From the NCBI GenBank assembly GCA_027083485.1, contig JALWOO010000417.1, positions 1 through 5,501 of the forward strand: a DNA stretch of 5,501 nucleotides, given 5' to 3'. This DNA comes from Amylibacter sp. GTDB taxonomy: Bacteria > Pseudomonadota > Alphaproteobacteria > Rhodobacterales > Rhodobacteraceae. A model generated the notes under the pieces. It made no database searches. It saw only the letters and a program-made list of their open reading frames with translations, and was not told the DNA's origin. Of the stretch, positions 1 to 5,501 are shown one piece after another. A program made the translations under genes and the position numbers. Every line of letters starts with the position of its first letter. Positions within the stretch are counted from its first letter, which is position 1.

Positions 1-2062
1 CCCGCGCCCCCACCAGCTTCAGCCCGTGTTCCTGACCGGCCTCCACAATCAGATCCCACAGGTAATTCTGCATTTCGATCGGGTGATGCAGTTCCCAGCC
101 CAGCTCGCCGGTATAGGCCACACGGATCGCATTCACCGGACACATGCCCAGTTCAATGTATTTGGCCGACAGCCACGGGAACCGCTTGTTGGACAGGGCG
201 GTTTCCGGATCGGCGTCCTTGATGATCTTGCCCAGAACCTCGCGGGTTTTCGGGCCGGCAATGGCAAACACGCCCCATTGGTTGGTGACATCGTGGATTT
301 CGATATAGCCGAACTCCGCCGCCTTGTCCTCGGCCGCCTTGCGCAGATAGTCGCTGTCATAGGCGGTCCAGGCGCCGGCCGACACCAGATAGTAATCGTT
401 CTCGCCGTTGCGCACGATGGTATATTCCGTGCGCGTGGTGCCGGCGGCGGTCAGCGCATAGGTCAGGTTGATCCGGCCCACGCGCGGCAGCTTGTTGCAG
501 GTGAACCAGTCCAGAAATGCCGTGGCCCCCGGTCCTTTGACCATATGTTTGGTGAAGGCGGTGGCGTCGATCAGCCCGACGCCTTCGCGAATGGCGCGGG
601 CTTCTTCCACCGCGTATTGCCACCAGCCGCCCCGCCGGAAAGACCGCGCCGCGTGATCGTCGAACCCTTCGGGGGCATAGTAATTGGGCCGCTCCCAGCC
701 GTTCACCTGACCGAACTGCGCACCGGCGGCCTTTTGCCGGTCATAGGCAGGCGAGGTACGCAGGGGCCGGCAGGCGGGGCGCTCTTCGTCCGGATGGTGC
801 AGAATGTAAACGTGTTCGTAACATTCCTCGTTCTTGCGCGCCGCATATTCGGTGGTCATCCAGCTGCCATAGCGTTTCGGATCAAGGCTGGCCATGTCGA
901 TTTCGGCTTCACCCTCGACCATCATCTGTGCCATGTAATAGCCGGTGCCACCGGCGGCGGTGATGCCGAAACTGAACCCTTCGGCCAGCCACATGTTGCG
1001 CAGTCCGGGCGCAGGCCCCACCAGCGGGTTGCCGTCCGGCGTGTAGCAGATCGGCCCGTTGAAATCATCCTTCAGACCCGAATTTTCACAGGACGGAATC
1101 CGGTGAATCATCGCCAGATACTGTTCCTCGATCCGTTCCAGATCCAGCGGGAACAGATCGGCGCGGAAACTGTCGGGTACGCCGTACTCAAACCGCGCCG
1201 GTGCGCCTTTTTCATAGACCCCCAATATCCAGCCGCCCCGTTCCTCGCGCACATAGGATTGCGCGTCGGCATCGCGGATCACCGGATGTTCGGGATTGTT
1301 CTTGCGCCACTCTTCCAGCATCGGATCCTTGTCCATGACGATAAACTGGTGTTCCACCGGAATCGCCGGAATTTTGATCCCCAATTGCCGCGCCGTTCGC
1401 TGCGCGTGGTTACCGGTGGCGGTGACCACATGTTCCGCATGGATGGTGAAATCCTCGGCTCCGGCCACCAGATTGCCGCCCTTTTCCACCATAATCTTGC
1501 CGCGCACGATCCATTCGGAGCCGGTCCATTCATAGCTGTCCACCTGCAGCTTGCGGTAAATCTCGACCCCGCGCTGGCGCGCGCCCTTGGCCATGGCCTG
1601 TGTCACATCGGCGGGATTGATATAGCCGTCGGTTGGGTGGTAAATCGCGCCTTTCAGATCATCGGTGCGGATCAACGGCCAGCGCTCCTTGATCTGGGCC
1701 GGAGTCAGGCGTTCAAACGGCACCCCTGCGGATTCGGCGGTGGTCCCGTAAAGCATATATTCATCCATCCGCGCATCGGTTTGCGCCATGCGCAGGTTGC
1801 CCACCACGGAAAACCCCGCATTCAGGCCGGTTTCGGCCTCCAGCTTCTTGTAAAATTCCACCGAATAATTGTGAATATGGGTGGTGGCATAGGACATGTT
1901 GAACAACGGCAGCAGCCCCGCCGCATGCCATGTGGAACCGGAAGTCAGCTCGTCGCGCTCCAGCAGCACCACATCATCCCAGCCCGCTTTGGCCAAATGA
2001 TAAGCAATCGAGGCACCAACGGCACCACCACCAACAACACAGGCTTTTACATGGGTTTTCAT
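1..2062 (-). CDS. Dimethylglycine/sarcosine dehydrogenase-like FAD oxidoreductase with GcvT domain (3' partial)
   Basis: Likely oxidatively demethylates an N-methylglycine (dimethylglycine or sarcosine), passing the one-carbon unit to tetrahydrofolate; cytoplasmic, no signal peptide seen. 687 codons are visible and the frame is still open at base 1; family members are usually a little over 800 residues, so the C-terminal part of the folate half is missing. Residues 8-36 form the Rossmann FAD site (GGGAVG at 11-16, acidic E35). SGSTWHAAGL at 41-50 matches the family motif whose His (H46) carries FAD covalently in mammalian dimethylglycine dehydrogenase. NGPICYTPDGNPLVGP, near residue 330, closes the DAO-type oxidase domain. 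The FAO_M-like linker starts near 390. The GcvT-like domain follows, with IDATAFTKHMVKG around D499 and YTGELGWE at 650-657. The start at 2062 is chosen because the Rossmann strand begins at once and AAGAGAG lies 8 bases upstream. No frameshift found. Family certain; exact substrate (dimethylglycine, sarcosine or other) not resolved. Confidence 0.9.
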   Translation of the reverse strand, partial: MKTHVKACVVGGGAVGASIAYHLAKAGWDDVVLLERDELTSGSTWHAAGLLPLFNMSYATTHIHNYSVEFYKKLEAETGLNAGFSVVGNLRMAQTDARMDEYMLYGTTAESAGVPFERLTPAQIKERWPLIRTDDLKGAIYHPTDGYINPADVTQAMAKGARQRGVEIYRKLQVDSYEWTGSEWIVRGKIMVEKGGNLVAGAEDFTIHAEHVVTATGNHAQRTARQLGIKIPAIPVEHQFIVMDKDPMLEEWRKNNPEHPVIRDADAQSYVREERGGWILGVYEKGAPARFEYGVPDSFRADLFPLDLERIEEQYLAMIHRIPSCENSGLKDDFNGPICYTPDGNPLVGPAPGLRNMWLAEGFSFGITAAGGTGYYMAQMMVEGEAEIDMASLDPKRYGSWMTTEYAARKNEECYEHVYILHHPDEERPACRPLRTSPAYDRQKAAGAQFGQVNGWERPNYYAPEGFDDHAARSFRRGGWWQYAVEEARAIREGVGLIDATAFTKHMVKGPGATAFLDWFTCNKLPRVGRINLTYALTAAGTTRTEYTIVRNGENDYYLVSAGAWTAYDSDYLRKAAEDKAAEFGYIEIHDVTNQWGVFAIAGPKTREVLGKIIKDADPETALSNKRFPWLSAKYIELGMCPVNAIRVAYTGELGWELHHPIEMQNYLWDLIVEAGQEHGLKLVGAR

Positions 2063-2070
2063 TTTCGCGA

Positions 2071-2077
2071 CTCTCTT
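2071..2077 (-). promoter_or_regulatory. Shine-Dalgarno of the flavoenzyme gene
   Basis: AAGAGAG on the minus strand, 8 bases before the ATG at 2062. It supports this start; no other ATG in frame with a better site lies between it and the upstream region. Confidence 0.6.
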
Positions 2078-2112
2078 TGGGGTTTCCGCATTAGATTGCA
2101 GAAATTTCGGGC

Positions 2113-2128
2113 CTGACGCCAGAGTCAG
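2113..2128. repeat. Inverted repeat CTGAC-N6-GTCAG upstream of the flavoenzyme gene
   Basis: CTGAC (2113-2117) and GTCAG (2124-2128) are exact reverse complements around GCCAGA. Allowing one bulged C the arms extend to GGC/GCC (2110-2130). It sits about 50 bases before the flavoenzyme start and just upstream of the TCTAAT hexamer, a position that suits an operator. It could equally be a small leader hairpin if transcription starts further upstream. Arms this short can arise by chance. Confidence 0.35.
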
Positions 2129-2237
2129 CCGACCTTCCCTTTGTGAAAAACGACATGTCTGTTAGAAATCTTCTTTTTACGTGGCGCAGCTCTTTACCGC
2201 TTTGTCTGGCGATTTTCGAAAACCTCCGGTAAAAGTC

Positions 2238-2251
2238 TTGAGCGGAATCAG
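2238..2251. promoter_or_regulatory. FNR/DNR-type binding box
   Basis: TTGAG-CGGA-ATCAG matches the Crp/Fnr consensus TTGAT-N4-ATCAA at 8 of 10 defined positions and keeps both TTGA and ATCA cores. The regulator encoded just downstream has the ExxSR recognition helix that reads this site in the family, so autoregulation or cross-regulation by Fnr/Dnr is the simple reading. The box centre (2244.5) is only about 40 bases before the regulator's ATG. Activation from the usual -41.5 position would therefore start transcription almost at the start codon. Repression, a leaderless transcript, or action on the divergent gene are the alternatives. Confidence 0.5.
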
Positions 2252-2269
2252 TTTCCACCTCAAGCCACC

Positions 2270-2273
2270 GGAG
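2270..2273 (+). promoter_or_regulatory. Probable Shine-Dalgarno of the Crp/Fnr regulator
   Basis: GGAG, 11 bases before the ATG at 2285. The spacing is longer than ideal and the site lies inside the distal arm of the inverted repeat at 2224-2273. No better purine-rich site is present. Confidence 0.45.
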
Positions 2274-2284
2274 CACCCAGCGAT

Positions 2285-2989
2285 ATGGACGCTAAAATCG
2301 AAACCATCGCCAGAAACTCTTTGTTTCTGTCCAGCCTGCCCGAAGAAACGGTAACCACAATTCTGTCACGCATGACAGAACGCCATTTTGATCACGGGCA
2401 AACCATTTTTCTGCAGGGGGATCCGGCCGAAACCATTTATATCGTGGTCGAGGGCTGGGTAAAACTTTACCGCATCGCCCCCAATGGCTCCGAAGCCATC
2501 GTCGGGGTATTTACCGCAGGTCACAGCTTTGGCGAAGCACTTGCCTTACGCCACGAGGTTTACCCCGTCGCTGCAGAAGCCGTCACCGATAGCCATGTGT
2601 TATGCCTGCCGACCAGTATTCTGACCAGTATGATCAAGAGCGATCCGGAAATCTCCATTTCTATTCTGGCTGCGACCTTTCAGCATCTGCACTCCATTGT
2701 GTTGCAGATCGAGCAGATCAAAGCCCTTTCCGGCGCGCAACGGGTGGCCGAATTTCTGGTGGAACTCTGCCCCGTCGAAGAGGGAGCCTGCACCGTTACA
2801 CTGCCATATGACAAGGTATTGATTGCCGGCCGTCTGGGCATGAAACCCGAAAGCCTGTCCCGCTCCTTTGCCAAGCTGCGCAAGCTCGGCGTGAACGTCC
2901 GCCAGAACCACGCGGCAATTTCCGACGTGGAACTGCTCCACAGTTATGCCATTGGTGACGAGGAATTACGCTTACGCAAATCGGTCTAG
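2285..2989 (+). CDS. Crp/Fnr family transcriptional regulator, Dnr/Nnr-like
   Basis: A 234-residue Crp/Fnr protein of normal length. Residues about 12-125 form the effector-binding beta-barrel (LFLSSLPEE at 13-21, FLQGDPAETIYIVVEGWVKLY at 42-62, FGEALAL at 82-88). Residues about 128-150 form the dimerisation helix, and 155-225 the winged helix-turn-helix. The recognition helix (MKPESLSRSFAKLR, 186-199) has E189, S192 and R193, the ExxSR set that reads TTGA half-sites in Fnr. Its only cysteines are C107, C162 and C169, so it lacks the N-terminal cluster that holds [4Fe-4S] in Fnr. This fits Dnr/Nnr-type regulators, which sense nitric oxide, probably through haem. It converges on norF, so control of the nor operon is likely (inferred). 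The ATG at 2285 is the first ATG in a frame open back to 2144. Dnr rather than another haem-sensing clade is likely but not proven. Confidence 0.88.
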   Translation: MDAKIETIARNSLFLSSLPEETVTTILSRMTERHFDHGQTIFLQGDPAETIYIVVEGWVKLYRIAPNGSEAIVGVFTAGHSFGEALALRHEVYPVAAEAVTDSHVLCLPTSILTSMIKSDPEISISILAATFQHLHSIVLQIEQIKALSGAQRVAEFLVELCPVEEGACTVTLPYDKVLIAGRLGMKPESLSRSFAKLRKLGVNVRQNHAAISDVELLHSYAIGDEELRLRKSV

Positions 2990-3267
2990 GACATTGGGAC
3001 CAGATACAGCCCCAGCAACAACACCGAAAAACTGCCCAGCGCGAAATTGAAACCGCGCCGCCAGAACCGTGTGTTTTCCAGCCCCAGATAGCGGGACAGG
3101 ATAATCCGGCCTTTGATCAAGGATAACAACAGGATTACAACGCCGGCAATGGCTGTGGTCGCGGTGCTGGCCACATGGCCGCGATCAATAAACACCGCCA
3201 CCCCTGTGCTGATCGAGGATAACACCATCAGCGCCAGCCACGCCTGTATCAAACGGGTTTTCTGCAT
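2986..3267 (-). CDS. norF: NorF, small membrane subunit of the nitric oxide reductase cluster (COX4-like)
   Basis: A 93-residue hydrophobic protein with three predicted membrane helices (about 7-27, 36-54, 72-90). The stretch LSLIKGRIILSRYLGLE (48-64) and the three-helix plan resemble the prokaryotic cytochrome c oxidase subunit IV family, to which NorF belongs. NorF is not part of purified NorCB; in Paracoccus norEF are reported to be needed for full NO reductase activity, with the mechanism unclear. It is the last gene of the norD-norE-norF run. Its ATG is 3 bases after the norE stop, with GAGGT as Shine-Dalgarno reaching into that stop. Its TAG shares CTAG with the TAG of the convergent regulator. 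The short sequence is weakly conserved, so the name rests partly on its position after norE. Confidence 0.8.
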   Translation of the reverse strand: MQKTRLIQAWLALMVLSSISTGVAVFIDRGHVASTATTAIAGVVILLLSLIKGRIILSRYLGLENTRFWRRGFNFALGSFSVLLLGLYLVPMS

Positions 3268-3270
3268 CGG

Positions 3271-3828
3271 TTACCTCAGCAAATAAATCACGGGGAACAA
3301 CATCACCCAGACCAGATCAACCATGTGCCAAAAGGCGGCCCCGACCTCGATATTGCGCGGAGCATCGCGCCAGGCCACCAGCAGCAGAATGGCGATACCC
3401 GCCACCACATGCGCTGCGTGAAAGCCCGTCAGCAGATAATAGAATGTAAAAAAACCGTTGCTGTCGATCGTCAGACCAGCCGCCAGATCGGCACGGTACT
3501 CCAGCGCCTTGATCCACAAAAACACCGCTCCCAGCATCGCAGCCAGCACCAGCATTGCCCTTGCACGGGCGCATTGGCCAGCCTCTCGCATCCGCAGCGC
3601 CAATGCCGCCAGAAAACCGCTGGTCACCAGCACCACCGTATTCGCACCGGCAGCAGCGCGGTTCAGGTGGTCTTGTGATTCAGCGAATCCGGCAGGGTCA
3701 GCAATCCGCATCCCCATAAAGGCTGCCAATCCGGCCCCGAAGACCAACAATTCACTGACGATCAAAATCCACATCATCAGATCGCCGGGCAATTCATCCA
3801 GCACGCTTGCAGGTTCAGGCTGGTTCAT
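3271..3828 (-). CDS. norE: NorE, cytochrome c oxidase subunit III-like protein of the nitric oxide reductase cluster
   Basis: A 185-residue integral membrane protein of the haem-copper oxidase subunit III family, at the length typical of NorE. Five membrane helices are predicted at about 16-40, 60-80, 90-108, 126-152 and 165-184. Family marks are the conserved acid in helix 1 (SELLVF, E25), NTVVLVTSG (63-71), KALEY (107-111), FFTFYYLLTGFHAAHV (126-141) with H137 and H140, and FWHMVDLVWV (166-175). NorE binds no haem or copper; with NorF it supports NO reductase activity or assembly by an unsettled route. The ATG at 3828 overlaps the norD stop as ATGA, and the protein opens with a short polar tail before helix 1. 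A GTG further upstream (3930) would add 34 residues encoded inside norD in another frame and lacking family character, so it was not used. Confidence 0.9.
   Translation of the reverse strand: MNQPEPASVLDELPGDLMMWILIVSELLVFGAGLAAFMGMRIADPAGFAESQDHLNRAAAGANTVVLVTSGFLAALALRMREAGQCARARAMLVLAAMLGAVFLWIKALEYRADLAAGLTIDSNGFFTFYYLLTGFHAAHVVAGIAILLLVAWRDAPRNIEVGAAFWHMVDLVWVMLFPVIYLLR
3273..3277 (-). promoter_or_regulatory. norF Shine-Dalgarno overlapping the norE stop
   Basis: GAGGT on the minus strand, 5 bases before the norF ATG (3267). It runs into the norE TAA (3273-3271), so ribosomes ending norE are positioned to start norF. This fixes the norF start and indicates translational coupling. Confidence 0.7.
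3825..3828 (-). other. ATGA start/stop overlap of norD and norE
   Basis: On the minus strand ATGA contains both the norE start (3828-3826) and the norD TGA stop (3827-3825), a classical sign of translational coupling within one operon. Confidence 0.85.
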
Positions 3829-5501
3829 GCGCCCACCAGATGACGATAGATTTCCGGCAGGGCCATGGTCAGCTTGTCCGGATGTGAAATCGTAGCATAG
3901 CCCCCCTGCCCGAACATCCGGTTGAACCACGCCTTTTCGCGGGCCTCGATAGTAATGCCGTACACCGAATGGCCTGCACGGCGGGCTTCGCGAATCGCCA
4001 TGGCGGTATCTTCGATGCCGTGGCGGCCCTCGTAATGGTCCAGATCATTGGGTTTGCCATCGGTAATTACCAGCAACAGCCGTTTCTTTTTCGCCTGTTT
4101 GGCCAGATCGGCTGAGGCATGACGGATCGCAGCGCCCATGCGGGTATAAAAACCCGGTTTCAGCCCGCCAATACGGGCTTCTACAGTGGTGCTCATCGGT
4201 TGACCGAACTCCTTGCAGGACAGCATATAAACCCGGTCCCGTTTCAGGGACGAAAAGGCATGGATAGCGAAATCATCCCCGCAAGCATCCAGCCCCCATG
4301 CCAGCGCGGCAAGGGCCTCGCGTTCCACATCAATCACCGCACGCCCAGTGACCGCACTTTCGGTTGAACGAGACACATCCAGCAGGATCGACACCGCCAG
4401 ATCACGCCGTTGCGGGCGGGATTGACGCCAGATACGGTCCGAGCCCTCTCCATAGGCACGCAGGTCGGAGTAAGACCGCACCGCAGCATCCATGTCCAGC
4501 TCCTCGCCATCGGGCTGCCCGTGCAGGAATATCCGCCCCGGTTGCAAGGCCTCGAACTGGCGTTTCACGGCGCGGATACGGCGCACCGATTGCGGATCGG
4601 CGCGAAAGGACGGGATATCCTCCACGGCCTCTACCACACTGGTCAGCACCCGCGTGTGGTCCGGCAGATAATTGCCGCTGCGGGCCTCCCATTCGGGATA
4701 GGTGAAAACGCCGGACAGGCGCTCGCGGTCCACGTCTTCAGGGGCCAGATCTAGATGCAGCTTCAAGCGCGTGGCCGGTGCCTTTGAAATCTGGCCAAGA
4801 CCGATTTCATCCTGATCGTCAGCGGCCTTCTTGGCATTGTCGTATTCGTCATCCTCCACCTTGCGATTCAGGTTCAGGAACTCGGCCCAGCTGAGGATGG
4901 TTTCAAAATTGAACAGGGTCAGGCTGTCTTTGCGCTCTGCCTGATCGGCCTTGTGACGTTTGGCCTTTTTGACCACATCACTGCTTTCTTCCGGCGTGCG
5001 GCCTTCGGTGTCATAGCTTTCCACCTCGGAAGGCGAAGAAAACTCCACCGCGCGCAAGGCTGGCCAGAGCGGCACCGGATGGAACGGGCGATAGCCGAGC
5101 GGGGCTGACAAGCCCGATGGATCATCCAGCGCCGCCAACAAGGCAGGGGAATCACCTTCGCCCAATTGATAGCGGATCAGGGCTTCGACTTCGGCTTCCT
5201 GTTTTGGCAGGTTCGGACGGTTGCGGCCTTGCAGCGCATATTGACACAAAGCGGAATAAAGTGCGCGCAGGCCGGGGGCCTCTGCCAAGGTGCGTTCTGT
5301 CATCCGGCGCGCGGCATCGAGCGCGTAAAGGTCTGCACGCAGCGGGTCGCTATCGTCGCGCCGCTCCGGTGCGTGGGCGGCGCAGGCGGTCAGCCACAGA
5401 TACAGGGCGGCATTGGCCTCGCGGCTTGGGAAATGGGCAAGGGTTTCGGGCAGGCGCAAGGCCTCCCCGTCAAAAGACGCCTGCGCCATACGCTCAACAT
5501 C
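3825..5501 (-). CDS. norD: NorD, VWA-domain nitric oxide reductase activation protein (5' partial)
   Basis: Cytoplasmic maturation factor that works with the MoxR-type AAA+ ATPase NorQ to activate NorCB, probably at the metal-insertion step (known for the family). 558 residues are visible. The frame is open to the window edge (first codons D-V-E-R-M), and NorD proteins are usually over 600 residues, so the true start lies beyond 5501; the ATG at 5489 is probably internal. Counting from the first visible residue, FDGEALRLPETLAHFP and NAALYLWLTA in the first 40 residues are the NorD N-terminal helical region. A highly charged segment spans about 165-230. The C-terminal VWA domain (about 368-558) has a complete MIDAS: D375-x-S377-x-S379, T453 (YTRMGAAIRHA) and D481 (ITDGKPND). 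norQ and norCB are expected upstream; norE follows with a 4-base overlap. Confidence 0.92.
   Translation of the reverse strand, partial: DVERMAQASFDGEALRLPETLAHFPSREANAALYLWLTACAAHAPERRDDSDPLRADLYALDAARRMTERTLAEAPGLRALYSALCQYALQGRNRPNLPKQEAEVEALIRYQLGEGDSPALLAALDDPSGLSAPLGYRPFHPVPLWPALRAVEFSSPSEVESYDTEGRTPEESSDVVKKAKRHKADQAERKDSLTLFNFETILSWAEFLNLNRKVEDDEYDNAKKAADDQDEIGLGQISKAPATRLKLHLDLAPEDVDRERLSGVFTYPEWEARSGNYLPDHTRVLTSVVEAVEDIPSFRADPQSVRRIRAVKRQFEALQPGRIFLHGQPDGEELDMDAAVRSYSDLRAYGEGSDRIWRQSRPQRRDLAVSILLDVSRSTESAVTGRAVIDVEREALAALAWGLDACGDDFAIHAFSSLKRDRVYMLSCKEFGQPMSTTVEARIGGLKPGFYTRMGAAIRHASADLAKQAKKKRLLLVITDGKPNDLDHYEGRHGIEDTAMAIREARRAGHSVYGITIEAREKAWFNRMFGQGGYATISHPDKLTMALPEIYRHLVGA

Larger units (their letters stand above)
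2224..2273 (+). promoter_or_regulatory. Nested inverted repeat covering the regulator's ribosome binding site
   Basis: CTCCGGT (2224-2230) pairs with ACCGGAG (2267-2273), and inside it CTTGAG (2237-2242) pairs with CTCAAG (2259-2264). This gives 7 + 6 perfect base pairs with an asymmetric internal loop (6 versus 2 bases) and a 16-base apical loop. The distal arm contains GGAG (2270-2273), the only Shine-Dalgarno-like sequence before the ATG at 2285. If transcribed, the hairpin would occlude translation initiation. As DNA it could be an operator instead. The pairing is seen directly; the function is inferred. Confidence 0.45.
2063..2284. promoter_or_regulatory. Divergent intergenic control region
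   Basis: These 222 bases separate two divergent start codons, so promoters for both genes must lie here or overlap. The centre (about 2140-2235) is richer in A/T than the flanking genes. On the minus strand TCTAAT (2095-2090) resembles a -10 element for the flavoenzyme, but I see no good -35 at the right spacing. On the plus strand TTGTGA (2141-2146) could be a -35, with only a weak -10 match 17 bases on. A perfect 10-base palindrome TTTTCGAAAA lies at 2213-2222. The other elements are listed separately. I found no convincing small gene. Confidence 0.6.

Noticed and set aside
26..2116. A 696-codon open frame on the plus strand
   Set aside because: It lies exactly antisense to the flavoenzyme, whose translation shows clear family motifs. 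The plus-strand product has no recognisable domain and is what GC-rich codon bias produces on the opposite strand.
2091..2276. A 61-codon minus-strand frame in the intergenic region, starting with GTG
   Set aside because: No Shine-Dalgarno, no recognised similarity, and it overlaps the probable control elements and the flavoenzyme leader.
2388..2401. TTGAT-CACG-GGCAA, an FNR-box-like match
   Set aside because: It lies inside the regulator's coding sequence, in the effector domain, with an imperfect right half-site and no promoter role visible.
2983..3001. Possible terminator GGTC...GACC at the convergent junction
   Set aside because: Only about four paired bases with an 11-base loop and no T-run on either strand; too weak to call.
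3113..3120. TTGATCAA palindrome
   Set aside because: It is within norF coding sequence and lacks the 4-base spacer of a Crp/Fnr site.
3829..3930. N-terminal extension of norE from a GTG at 3930
   Set aside because: The added 34 residues come from the norD coding sequence in another frame and look unlike a NorE N-terminus; the ATGA overlap start at 3828 fits better.
4364..4754. Plus-strand open frames opposite norD
   Set aside because: They are antisense to the VWA-domain region of norD and show no domain or ribosome binding site of their own.

Overview
The window looks like chromosomal DNA of a denitrifying alphaproteobacterium, most likely of the Rhodobacterales/Roseobacter type. This is inferred from the moderately high GC, the gene families and the order of the nor genes; no rRNA or other direct marker is present. 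It is densely coding: five genes, two of them cut by the window edges, and one 222-base intergenic region. I see no tRNA, rRNA, insertion sequence, CRISPR array or sign of recent transfer.

Left part (1-2062, minus strand): the first 687 codons of a dimethylglycine/sarcosine-dehydrogenase-type flavoenzyme. It has an FAD-dependent oxidase half followed by a GcvT-like folate half. The C-terminus lies beyond base 1.

Middle (2063-2284): a divergent control region between the flavoenzyme and a Crp/Fnr-type regulator. It holds a near-consensus FNR/DNR-type box, a nested inverted repeat that could hide the regulator's ribosome binding site, and a separate CTGAC/GTCAG dyad on the flavoenzyme side.

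Regulator (2285-2989, plus strand): a 234-residue Crp/Fnr protein without the N-terminal cysteine cluster of Fnr but with the ExxSR recognition helix. This fits the Dnr/Nnr class of nitric-oxide-responsive regulators of denitrification.

Right part (2986-5501, minus strand): the distal end of a nitric oxide reductase operon in the order norD (5' end beyond the window), norE, norF. norD and norE overlap by ATGA, and norE and norF are 3 bases apart with the norF Shine-Dalgarno over the norE stop, so they look translationally coupled. The catalytic norCB and norQ would be expected just upstream of norD, past base 5501. NorD (a VWA protein working with the AAA+ protein NorQ) is needed to mature the NorCB enzyme. 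NorE and NorF are small membrane proteins related to cytochrome oxidase subunits III and IV. The regulator converges on norF with a 4-base CTAG overlap of stop codons and is the obvious candidate to control the nor operon.

This is largely a known type of locus. The points most worth a second look are the architecture of the regulator's leader, the zero-gap convergent junction, and the placement of a methylated-glycine catabolic gene opposite a denitrification regulator.
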